Positions 1 through 5,875 are shown, counted from the stretch's first letter. The stretch: 9,934 nucleotides of DNA from Methylococcaceae bacterium (GCA_030618325.1 JAUXDP010000103.1:1-9934), one strand, 5' to 3'. A program made the numbers and translations. Notes: generated by a model not told the origin, from the sequence alone.

Positions 1-4
1 AAAA

Positions 5-47
5 AGCTTTAACAAGACAAAAGGAAGGAAGGGGTCTTGTTAAAGCT
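5..47 (-). terminator. Probable intrinsic terminator, minus strand
   Basis: A perfect 14-bp inverted repeat (5-18 and 34-47) flanks a 15-nt purine-rich loop. Read on the minus strand, the stem is followed by at least four further T residues before the window ends, which is the arrangement of a rho-independent terminator. It lies about 90 nt downstream of the stop codon of the minus-strand small gene at 135-377, so it most simply ends that transcript. The stem is AT-rich (5 G/C pairs of 14), so it may be weak. A terminal repeat of a mobile element whose body lies outside the window is the alternative. Confidence 0.6.
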
Positions 48-134
48 GAGGGATCAAATTTGAATTTGGATCTGGAATAATGTTCCGTGAAGGATGGAAA
101 ACAAATCAGTCATGGTTATTAAAAGCTGTATTAT

Positions 135-377
135 TTAATGACAGCTAAAACCTGTCGTACAGGCATCAGCATCATCGCCTTTACCCGTGCTAGCTTTGGC
201 GGAAGCTCTCATTAATGCTATACGTAAAGCGCCTGTCAGGCTGGAACCAAGTCCTATTCGCGTGGCTACAGCGGGTAAAATAATAAAAGATGCCAAAGCC
301 AAGCCTGTACCTAAAAGGACAGAGCCGGTTGACAATGAGGTGGATTGAACTGCTTCAGTTAATTGTTGTTCGCTCAT
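135..377 (-). CDS. Small hydrophobic protein of unknown function (80 aa)
   Basis: I do not recognise this protein. A GAGGA ribosome binding site lies about 8 nt upstream of the ATG at 377, which supports a real gene and this start. The 80 residues form a polar Ser/Thr/Gln-rich N-terminus (1-18), a Gly/Ala/Leu-rich hydrophobic segment (about 19-38), a second amphipathic segment (about 41-58) containing two Arg residues, and a hydrophilic tail with an acidic run. The tail ends with Cys73 and Cys79, the second followed by a terminal His. This suggests a small membrane-associated protein, possibly a helical hairpin. The two C-terminal cysteines could form a disulfide or bind a metal, but that is inference. 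No partner gene adjoins it: the next gene (DUF3426) is 260 bp upstream on the same strand. A small bacteriocin-like peptide is conceivable but lacks a recognisable double-glycine leader. Confidence 0.7.
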   Translation of the reverse strand: MSEQQLTEAVQSTSLSTGSVLLGTGLALASFIILPAVATRIGLGSSLTGALRIALMRASAKASTGKGDDADACTTGFSCH

Positions 378-637
378 TTTTATTTCCTCGCTTAAATAGA
401 AATTTCTTTATACCTATTCTTTAAGATTACTTAAGCATAAAACGAGCCACTTTTTATATTGTTGATAGATAAAGAAAAAGAAAGCTATTGAAAGAATAAG
501 CTCACAACAAATAGGGGATATAAACTATTTTTGTTGTGTTATTTAACATAGTTTAATTAATTTCTGGGATTATGGGTTTAGGTTGGCGTGTGCGCTGCTT
601 CTTATACAACCGGTTTGTTTTTAGCACGGCAAGGCTC
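378..637. other. AT-rich intergenic gap with one hairpin
   Basis: This 260-bp gap separates the DUF3426 gene from the 80-residue small gene. It holds no ORF with a ribosome binding site. An imperfect inverted repeat lies at 503-514 and 525-538 (a 9-bp CACAACAAA/TTTGTTGTG core, extended by a TAG/CTA match after a 2-nt bulge). It has no T tract in either direction, so I do not call it a terminator. On the minus strand a TATAAA about 30 nt upstream of the small gene's ATG could be its -10 element, but no convincing -35 element accompanies it. Confidence 0.4.
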
Positions 638-1303
638 TTAGATCAGTTCGATAGTGAAGCCACCAACCTGAGCATTGGGTAAAGCAAGATCCAATTTAAT
701 GGTGAATGTTTCTGCTTTTCTTAAAACAGAGGCTGACATGTTTTGATTGAGATATTCTCTCGGTCTAAGAATTCGTTTTGCGATGGCTGATCCCGAAAAG
801 TTTAGTACTGTTAATTTCAGGTTTGGGTATTGCTGAGGAAATTCTGCCTGATTACTGATTGCTGCTTGTAATGTGTAAAATTTATCAGACGCAACAAATG
901 AGCTATGCAATACAGAAAAATCTTTAATGTTACGATACATTGGAAGTTGGCACTGGAACAACAAACAAGCTTGTTCAAGCCAGGGTCTAAGCGTTTTGTT
1001 TTGCATTAGTTCCTCACTTTTAAAATGGAAGAGCTGTACAAAAAACAGGCTTATCCCTGCGATAGCACCCATAGTCCAGAATGCTGCAGATAAGGGTTGA
1101 CGTGTTTTTTCCCAAGGATATGAGGTGGGTAATATTTCCTCTGGTTCTTCATGTCGTTGTTGTTCGGGAAAGGTTTCAGTAAGATGAGCGAGCGGATCGA
1201 ACTGGGTTGAACAATTTGGGCAGTCGAATGCGCCATTACTTGACTGGAATTGTTCTGGGGTTATTGTGTGCTGTTGATGGCACTCAGGGCATTCAATGAG
1301 CAT
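638..1303 (-). CDS. Zinc-ribbon and DUF3426 domain membrane protein
   Basis: The protein has 221 residues. The N-terminus is an MJ0042-type zinc ribbon with CPEC (Cys5, Cys8) and CPNC (Cys28, Cys31). A charged linker follows, then one membrane segment at about 72-93. The remaining 125 residues are a DUF3426 domain, recognisable by a conserved pattern around 106-120 (R-P-W-L, then two Cys four residues apart and a Leu-Pro). The ribbon is predicted to be cytoplasmic and the DUF3426 domain periplasmic. Its function is unknown. It lies 15 nt downstream of prmA on the same strand, a neighbour pairing common in Gammaproteobacteria, so it is probably cotranscribed with prmA. The usual next genes in pseudomonads (dusB, fis) do not follow it here. 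Family assignment is firm; role is not known. Confidence 0.9.
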   Translation of the reverse strand: MLIECPECHQQHTITPEQFQSSNGAFDCPNCSTQFDPLAHLTETFPEQQRHEEPEEILPTSYPWEKTRQPLSAAFWTMGAIAGISLFFVQLFHFKSEELMQNKTLRPWLEQACLLFQCQLPMYRNIKDFSVLHSSFVASDKFYTLQAAISNQAEFPQQYPNLKLTVLNFSGSAIAKRILRPREYLNQNMSASVLRKAETFTIKLDLALPNAQVGGFTIELI

Positions 1304-1318
1304 TGTTTTCTATGGCCA

Positions 1319-2200
1319 TTAATGCTTTTTGATGCCACTGAGGCGACACCAGTCTTCACGGTAGACCGGCGTACCCATAGAGAAAAAACTTTGGTATTTA
1401 TTCATAACTGAGTCGGCTTGTTCTTTGAGTATCCCCGATAAGATCAAATGACCATTTGCCGTTACTCGGTTTGCGAGTTGTTCGGTTAAATCCATGAGAG
1501 GTTTTGCCAGAATATTTGCCAGTACAATATCTGCAAGTATAGGAGAAAAGTCTTCAGGTGTACTGGTTTGTATCAGATGTTGTACACTATTTTTTCTGGC
1601 GTTGTCCTGAGTTGCCGTTAATGCCTGAGGATCAATATCAATAGCAACTATTGATTTTGCACCCAACAAAGCTGCGGCGACTGCAAGAATTCCCGAACCA
1701 CAGCCATAATCGATTACCGTTTTCCCTTGAATCTCATTTTCGGCCAGCCAATCCAGGCATAGTGATGTTGTGGGATGAGTTCCTGTGCCAAAGGCCAGAC
1801 CTGGGTCCAGAGTCATGCAAACTGTCCCCAGTTCTGATTTTTCCTGATCAGTCGGGCAAACCCATAACCGCTTCCCGAATTTCATAGGCTTGAAGTATTC
1901 CATCCAGCTTCGCTCCCAAACCTGATCTTCAAGTTGTTCTTGATGCCAGTTGACTAATGCCGATTCAGGAAAATGGGAAAATAGCATTGTTTTTACTAAT
2001 TCGGGTTCCGCTGTTATTTCAAATAAGGCGATAACCTGGGTGGCATCCCATATCCTGGTTTCTCCAGGCTTAGGCTCGTAAACCGGTTGGTCTTCGGCAT
2101 CCATATAAGTAACAGATACGGCACCTAAATCGGTAAAAAGATCAGAAATTTGCGAGGCAATTTTCTTTTCAGCTGTGATGGAAAGTTGGTGCCAGGTCAT
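1319..2200 (-). CDS. prmA: Ribosomal protein L11 methyltransferase
   Basis: PrmA is a cytoplasmic S-adenosylmethionine-dependent enzyme that trimethylates amino groups of ribosomal protein L11. The 293 residues equal the usual family length, and the N-terminus MTWHQL matches the family start. The substrate-recognition domain fills about residues 1-110. The family signature LDPGLAFGTGTHPTT is at 131-145. The SAM-binding glycine loop DYGCGSG is at 164-170, the acidic DID is at 188-190, and the LANIL active-site strand is at 227-231. The start codon has no Shine-Dalgarno sequence: a palindromic repeat element ends 9 nt upstream, and the frame upstream closes with a stop seven codons before the ATG. 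The gene follows accC in the usual gammaproteobacterial order, but the gap of 292 bp is long and may separate the two transcriptionally. Confidence 0.97.
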   Translation of the reverse strand: MTWHQLSITAEKKIASQISDLFTDLGAVSVTYMDAEDQPVYEPKPGETRIWDATQVIALFEITAEPELVKTMLFSHFPESALVNWHQEQLEDQVWERSWMEYFKPMKFGKRLWVCPTDQEKSELGTVCMTLDPGLAFGTGTHPTTSLCLDWLAENEIQGKTVIDYGCGSGILAVAAALLGAKSIVAIDIDPQALTATQDNARKNSVQHLIQTSTPEDFSPILADIVLANILAKPLMDLTEQLANRVTANGHLILSGILKEQADSVMNKYQSFFSMGTPVYREDWCRLSGIKKH

Positions 2201-2209
2201 ACAATAATG

Positions 2210-2370
2210 AGGAGCGAGGATTTAATAAAATGCGAAAGTTTGACGCAGGATTTTTGTTTGTCTTCAAGGCGTAGTAACAGGCGCATAGCAGGCTACGCAA
2301 CTGTTGCTACAACGCAGAAGACGGATAAAAAGACAAGTCAAAATTAGCATATTATTGAATCCTCGCTCCT
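2210..2370. repeat. 161-bp palindromic repeat element (MITE or REPIN-like)
   Basis: The element begins with AGGAGCGAGGATT and ends with its inverted copy. The terminal inverted repeats are 24 bp (2210-2233 and 2347-2370) with 22 matches. The interior is also self-complementary: 2271-2289 pairs with 2292-2310 (15 of 19), and the arms between are alignable with small gaps. The whole element can therefore fold as one long hairpin centred on 2290. It contains no transposase-sized ORF. I see no clear target-site duplication in the flanks. This structure is typical of non-autonomous miniature inverted-repeat elements or REP/REPIN-type repeats mobilised in trans. Only one copy is in the window, so dispersal in the genome cannot be shown here. 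It sits in the accC-prmA gap, its left end 9 nt from the prmA start codon. Confidence 0.85.
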
Positions 2371-2437
2371 AAGTAGGGTTATTCAGTAGGTAAGAGCTTT
2401 AGTAGCACACTACTCCTGAAGGAAAAACGACATAAAC

Positions 2438-2473
2438 GGGGGTTAGGATCAAATGGAGGAATCCGTAACCCGC
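2438..2473. terminator. Hairpin downstream of accC, possible terminator
   Basis: An imperfect inverted repeat (GGGGTTAGGAT near 2438-2449, ATCCGTAACCC at 2461-2471) begins about 20 nt beyond the accC stop codon on the minus strand. The stem is GC-rich at its base with one bulge. The following minus-strand sequence is CGTTTATGTCGTTTTT, so the T tract is interrupted and distant. It may be a weak terminator or an RNA-stabilising hairpin between accC and prmA. Confidence 0.35.
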
Positions 2474-2492
2474 TAATTTTATGAAGTGCGCT

Positions 2493-3833
2493 TTACAGGC
2501 CTAATTTCTTTTCCAGATAATGAATGTTTTGTCCTCCAGCAGCAAATGCAGTATCGTTGATGATGTTTTGTTGTAGCGGAATATTGGTTTTAATGCCATC
2601 AATGACAATTTCACTTAAAGCTGTATTCATTCGGGCAATTGCACTGTCCCTAGTATCGCCATGAGCAATGAGTTTACCAATCATGGAGTCATAATAAGGG
2701 GGTACTGTATAACCATTATATATGTGGGTTTCGCAACGAATTCCTGGCCCTCCTGGAATATGGACTTGCTTTATAGTGCCAGGACAAGGCATAAAAGTAA
2801 CTGGATCTTCAGCATTTAGCCGGCACTCGACAGCGTGGCCTGTAAATCTGATTTGATCCTGGGTAACAGATAAAGGTTCGCCGGCTGCAATACGGAATTG
2901 TTCCTTAACAATATCAAAATTAGTGATCATTTCGGTTACAGGGTGTTCAACCTGGACACGAGTGTTCATCTCGATAAAGAAAAATTCACCATTTTCATAT
3001 AAAAATTCGAATGTACCCGCCCCCAGATAGCCTATATCAAGACAGGCTTTTACACAGCGTTGGCCCATGGTTTGACGTTGTTCTTCTGTAATTCCTGGTG
3101 CAGGTGCTTCTTCAACCACTTTTTGATGGCGGCGTTGCATAGAGCAATCTCTTTCACCCAGATGAATGGCGTTACCATGACTGTCTGCAAGTATTTGGAA
3201 TTCAATATGCCTAGGATTTTCCAGGAATTTTTCCATGTAAACCGTATCATTGTTAAAGGCGGTGCCAGCTTCTGCTTTGGTAAGAGAAATAGCGTTTAAC
3301 AAAGTTGCATCGGTATGCACTGTCCGCATACCTCGACCACCACCACCGCCTGCGGCTTTAATGATAATGGGGTAGCCAATTTCTTTGGCCAAACTCAGGT
3401 TTTTCTGGTCGTTATCTGTGAGGGGCTCGCCATTACCTGGGACACAAGGAATACCGGCAGCCTGCATAGCTTTTTTGGCTGAAATTTTATCACCCATCAG
3501 ACGGATAGTATCCGGGTTTGGGCCAATAAATGTGAAACCACTTTGCTGGACTTTTTCAGAGAAATCCGCATTTTCTGATAAAAAGCCGTAGCCAGGATGA
3601 ATAGCTTCAGCATCAGTGACTTCAGCGGCACTGATAATGGCTGGAATATTCAAATAACTGTCAGCAGAAGCAGCGGGGCCGATGCAAACGGATTCATCAG
3701 TGAAATGAACATGCTTTAAATCGCGGTCAACGTCAGAGTGAACCGCCACGGTCTTAATGCCTAGTTCACGACAGGCACGCAAAATTCGCAGGGCGATTTC
3801 GCCTCGATTGGCAATAACAATTTTGGAGAACAT
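2493..3833 (-). CDS. accC: Biotin carboxylase subunit of acetyl-CoA carboxylase
   Basis: AccC carboxylates the biotin carried by AccB, using ATP and bicarbonate, in the first half-reaction of acetyl-CoA carboxylase. It is cytoplasmic. At 446 residues it is close to the E. coli enzyme (449), and the catalytic residues keep E. coli numbering: Lys116 and Lys159 for ATP, the glycine loop at 162-169, Cys230 and Lys238 in the ERDCSMQRRHQK segment, the metal ligands Glu276 and Glu288, and Arg292 and Glu296 in EMNTRVQVEHP. The order is pre-ATP-grasp domain, ATP-grasp domain and C-terminal biotin carboxylase domain, with nothing missing. A GGAGGA ribosome binding site 11 nt before the ATG fixes the start. 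The gene begins 18 nt after accB, so the two are one operon, as expected for subunits of one complex. Confidence 0.98.
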   Translation of the reverse strand: MFSKIVIANRGEIALRILRACRELGIKTVAVHSDVDRDLKHVHFTDESVCIGPAASADSYLNIPAIISAAEVTDAEAIHPGYGFLSENADFSEKVQQSGFTFIGPNPDTIRLMGDKISAKKAMQAAGIPCVPGNGEPLTDNDQKNLSLAKEIGYPIIIKAAGGGGGRGMRTVHTDATLLNAISLTKAEAGTAFNNDTVYMEKFLENPRHIEFQILADSHGNAIHLGERDCSMQRRHQKVVEEAPAPGITEEQRQTMGQRCVKACLDIGYLGAGTFEFLYENGEFFFIEMNTRVQVEHPVTEMITNFDIVKEQFRIAAGEPLSVTQDQIRFTGHAVECRLNAEDPVTFMPCPGTIKQVHIPGGPGIRCETHIYNGYTVPPYYDSMIGKLIAHGDTRDSAIARMNTALSEIVIDGIKTNIPLQQNIINDTAFAAGGQNIHYLEKKLGL

Positions 3834-3851
3834 ACTTTTTTATATCCTCCG

Positions 3852-4301
3852 CTACTCGATGACAAATAGAGGTTGATCGTATTCGACAGGCTGAGCGTTG
3901 TCGACCAAAATTTTTGTAATCGTGCCACTTTTATCGGCTTCGATCTGATTAAGAATTTTCATGGCTTCGATAATGCAAACTGTCTCACCAGCATTAACAT
4001 TTTGTCCAATATCGACAAAAACTTTCGCTCCTGGCGATGCCGAACGGTAAAAAGTGCCTACCATGGGGGATTTAACAATATGACCCGTGAGCTTTTCTTC
4101 TGCTGGAGCGGGATTTGCCGCTTCTGGGGTAGGATTGCTTGTTGCAATACCAAGTTGTGCTGGGGCATTTGTTGCTGTAACTGGAGCCTGACTAGAGTAC
4201 CTACTTAAACGAATAGATTCCTCTCCCTCACTTATTTCAAGTTCAGCAATATCAGATTCTTCTATCAATTCAATTAGTTTTTTAATTTTTCTAATATCCA
4301 T
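3852..4301 (-). CDS. accB: Biotin carboxyl carrier protein of acetyl-CoA carboxylase
   Basis: AccB (BCCP) carries the covalently bound biotin that shuttles carboxyl groups from AccC to the carboxyltransferase AccA/AccD. The 149 residues show the standard plan: an N-terminal dimer/AccC-binding helix region (1-38), a Pro/Ala-rich flexible linker (about 39-70), and a biotinyl domain (about 72-149). The biotinylation site is Lys115 in EAMKILNQI. The SPMVGTFYRSASPGAK segment at 78-93 contains the thumb loop characteristic of bacterial BCCP. Its ATG lies only 6 nt after the aroQ stop codon, so it is expected to be cotranscribed with aroQ, and accC follows after 18 nt. The ribosome binding site (GAGA) is weak, which is compatible with translational coupling to aroQ. 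Confidence 0.98.
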   Translation of the reverse strand: MDIRKIKKLIELIEESDIAELEISEGEESIRLSRYSSQAPVTATNAPAQLGIATSNPTPEAANPAPAEEKLTGHIVKSPMVGTFYRSASPGAKVFVDIGQNVNAGETVCIIEAMKILNQIEADKSGTITKILVDNAQPVEYDQPLFVIE

Positions 4302-4307
4302 AAAATA

Positions 4308-4751
4308 TTATTTCTCAATTAATAACTGGTGTGCGGCCTGTAAGGCCAGTTCGTATCCGATTGCGCCTAAACCGCAGATTACACCTTGGGCAATATCGGA
4401 AAAATAGGATTGAGTTCTAAATGCTTCCCGGGCATGGATGTTTGATAAATGGACTTCAATAAATGGTATGTTAGTGGCTAGTAATGAATCCCGAATGGCA
4501 ACACTGGTGTGGGTAAAAGCGGCAGGATTAATGATGATAAATTCATGCTGTTGTTCGTAAGCGTGATGAATCAGTTCTACAATCTCATGCTCAGCATTAC
4601 TTTGATGTACATGTAATTGGTGGTTCAAAGATTCGGCTGTTTTTTCCAGTATCTTTTGAATATCAGCAAGGGTTTTACTGCCGTAATGGTCGGGTTCACG
4701 GACACCTAATAAATTTAGGTTGGGACCATTAACAATAGTAATATTTGCCAT
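4308..4751 (-). CDS. aroQ: Type II 3-dehydroquinate dehydratase
   Basis: AroQ dehydrates 3-dehydroquinate to 3-dehydroshikimate, step three of the shikimate pathway, in the cytoplasm. The ATG at 4751 gives 147 residues, the normal size. An in-frame extension to 4844 would add 31 residues that do not resemble the family, so I reject it. Active-site residues are all present: Asn11 in NGPNLNLLG, catalytic Tyr23 in HYG on the mobile loop, Asn75 in INPAAFTHTS, Glu99 and His101 in EVHLSN, and Arg112. It is the first gene of the aroQ-accB-accC block. No strong Shine-Dalgarno sequence is visible. A perfect 6-bp dyad with a 5-nt loop (4768-4784) lies just upstream in the probable leader. Confidence 0.97.
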   Translation of the reverse strand: MANITIVNGPNLNLLGVREPDHYGSKTLADIQKILEKTAESLNHQLHVHQSNAEHEIVELIHHAYEQQHEFIIINPAAFTHTSVAIRDSLLATNIPFIEVHLSNIHAREAFRTQSYFSDIAQGVICGLGAIGYELALQAAHQLLIEK

Positions 4752-5108
4752 AAATATGCTGTATTTTGAATACTGGAAGTATTCTCTCAACTTTACTAGG
4801 GAGATTTTTTCAAATATAAACCATTTCGCTTCAAATAGCGACAAAATAGTCGTTTTTTTTGTCGATCTTGGAAAGATACAGGGAAAGAAGGGGGGGGGAA
4901 TAAATAATTGATGTAGGTCAAACTGAATTCACTTGTTTTTTACATGGTTATTAAGAAATGGTATTTTTCAGTCAGTCTTGAATATTTGGATGATCCACAA
5001 CGGTTTTTGAAGAGTTGTTTCGTTAGCGGACACATTCAAGGCAGGGTAATGAGAAGTTTTTACCTCTCAATACAATAATTATCAACAAACCTTTTAGAGG
5101 ATTAAAAA
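4752..5108. promoter_or_regulatory. Divergent intergenic regulatory region (aroQ / 58-aa gene)
   Basis: These 357 bp lie between aroQ (minus) and the 58-residue membrane protein gene (plus), so promoters for both must be here or be read through. Visible elements are: the dyad GAATAC-5-GTATTC (4768-4784); the dyad CGACAAAA-10-TTTTGTCG (4839-4846 and 4857-4864); a T8 tract (4853-4860); a G9 tract (4890-4898); an FNR/FixK-like box (4908-4921); and, on the plus strand, TACAAT at 5071-5076 as a candidate -10 element 33 nt before the plus-strand ATG. I could not find a -35 hexamer at proper spacing for that -10, nor a convincing promoter for aroQ. Confidence 0.5.
4908..4921. promoter_or_regulatory. 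Candidate FNR/Anr/FixK-family binding site
   Basis: TTGATGTAGGTCAA matches the dyad consensus TTGAT-4-ATCAA of FNR/Anr/FixK-type Crp-family regulators at 9 of 10 specified bases, with the spacer at the expected 4 nt. It lies in the divergent intergenic region, about 157 nt upstream of the aroQ start and 188 nt upstream of the 58-residue gene. It is not at an ideal distance from any promoter I can recognise, so function is unproven. Confidence 0.35.
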
Positions 5109-5285
5109 ATGGCTGAAAAAGAAAAAGATATGTTCTGGATTTGGATTGGAGGACTAATTGTAGCTGTAATACTGGGAGTCGTTATGGTAAAAGGCTCAGA
5201 ACATGATAAATATTCAAAAGCTGAAGCCCTTATTGCTGAAGATGCATCGAATTCGGCTTATAAAGGAGCTACAAACAACAACTAA
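5109..5285 (+). CDS. Small single-pass membrane protein (58 aa), unknown function
   Basis: This 58-residue ORF is not a family I recognise. AGAGGA lies 8 nt before the ATG, a good ribosome binding site, and the frame closes with TAA at 5283-5285. The protein starts with a charged MAEKEKD segment, continues with one hydrophobic helix at about 9-27 (aromatic FWIWI at its start, then Val/Ile/Gly/Leu-rich), and ends in a 30-residue hydrophilic tail rich in Ala, Asn, Ser and charged residues. There are no cysteines or histidine clusters; one His is at 32. The single helix plus soluble tail resembles small accessory subunits of membrane complexes, but this is only resemblance. It is divergent from aroQ and convergent with tlpA, interrupting the usual adjacency of the dsbD and aroQ blocks, and appears to be a monocistronic transcript. 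Confidence 0.8.
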   Translation: MAEKEKDMFWIWIGGLIVAVILGVVMVKGSEHDKYSKAEALIAEDASNSAYKGATNNN

Positions 5286-5300
5286 CAGTATTTTTTGAAC

Positions 5301-5328
5301 TTTGCCTGACCGGTCTGGTTCGGGCAAA
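5301..5328. terminator. Shared hairpin between convergent genes
   Basis: TTTGCCTGACC (5301-5311) pairs with GGTTCGGGCAAA (5317-5328), with one bulge and one G-T wobble, around a 5-nt loop. It sits 15 nt after the stop of the 58-residue gene (plus) and 20 nt after the stop of tlpA (minus). The position suits a terminator serving both transcripts. Neither side has a proper T tract (ATTCTCT on the plus strand), so efficiency is doubtful. Confidence 0.45.
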
Positions 5329-5347
5329 ATTCTCTACAAAAACTAAA

Positions 5348-5875
5348 TCATTTTTTTTCAAAAAGTGGTGTAATAACTTCTAGTATTTTCTCTCTAGAAA
5401 GCTCTCCTAGCTGCCTATGTACGATGTTACCTTGCTGGTCAAAAATGACTGTAAAAGGGACTGTGCTAATCATATTTCCCAATGGGATGGAAAGGTTAAT
5501 TCCTGATACCTGACCAATAAGAGTTGGATAATTAATTCCTACAGATTTACTATATTCTTTAACGGGCTCCAGTTCTTCAACTGCTATACCTACGAATTGT
5601 AAGCCCTTTTCCTCAAATTCTGTTTGCAGTTTAATAAATTCGGGTATTTCTTTGCGACAGGGTGAGCACCAAGTAGCCCAGAAGTTTAGTATGACAATTT
5701 TGCCTTGCCACTCTGATAGTTTCCGCTCGGTTCCAGTTAAATCCGGTAAGGTAATATCAGGTAACTTAGTACTATCTGTAGTCGTTTGTGTTTGTGCCGT
5801 CAATCGATGACTTAACAGACCCGCACCTAACGCAATTATCGCTACAAAAATGATGAGAAAGTTTTTAAATTTCAT
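5348..5875 (-). CDS. TlpA-family periplasmic thiol-disulfide oxidoreductase
   Basis: The 175 residues begin with a hydrophobic N-terminal signal or anchor (about 5-22), which directs the protein to the periplasmic face of the membrane. A TlpA/ResA-type thioredoxin fold follows (about 38-172). The active site is WCSPC with Cys70 and Cys73 in FWATWCSPCRKEIPEF, and the cis-proline is Pro140 in STVPFTVIFD. Proteins of this type reduce disulfides, for example in cytochrome c maturation or on specific clients, and receive electrons from DsbD. The ATG overlaps the dsbD stop codon by 4 nt (ATGA), so translation is coupled to dsbD. That makes this protein the likely DsbD electron acceptor, by inference. 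The exact client cannot be read from sequence; a CcmG/DsbE-like role is possible, but no ccm genes are nearby. Confidence 0.92.
   Translation of the reverse strand: MKFKNFLIIFVAIIALGAGLLSHRLTAQTQTTTDSTKLPDITLPDLTGTERKLSEWQGKIVILNFWATWCSPCRKEIPEFIKLQTEFEEKGLQFVGIAVEELEPVKEYSKSVGINYPTLIGQVSGINLSIPLGNMISTVPFTVIFDQQGNIVHRQLGELSREKILEVITPLFEKK

Noticed and set aside
608..621. AACCGGTT palindrome followed by T5, considered as a plus-strand terminator
   Set aside because: The palindrome has no loop and there is no plus-strand gene ending there.
2150..2347. Plus-strand 65-residue ORF overlapping prmA and the palindromic repeat
   Set aside because: It starts inside prmA in antisense and runs through the repeat; its apparent protein is a translation of the palindrome.
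3060..4208. Plus-strand ORFs antisense to accC and accB
   Set aside because: They lie wholly within highly conserved genes and show no domain or sensible ribosome binding site.
4752..4844. In-frame N-terminal extension of aroQ by 31 residues
   Set aside because: Type II dehydroquinases start directly at the strand leading into NGPNLNLLG; the extension is Phe/Lys-rich, unlike the family, and covers the probable leader dyad.
5045..5069. Interleaved short repeats GGTAA/TTACC and TGAGA/TCTCA suggesting a pseudoknot
   Set aside because: Two 5-bp stems with no nucleotides available to cross the stems cannot form a stable H-type pseudoknot; probably chance, or at most two alternative weak hairpins.
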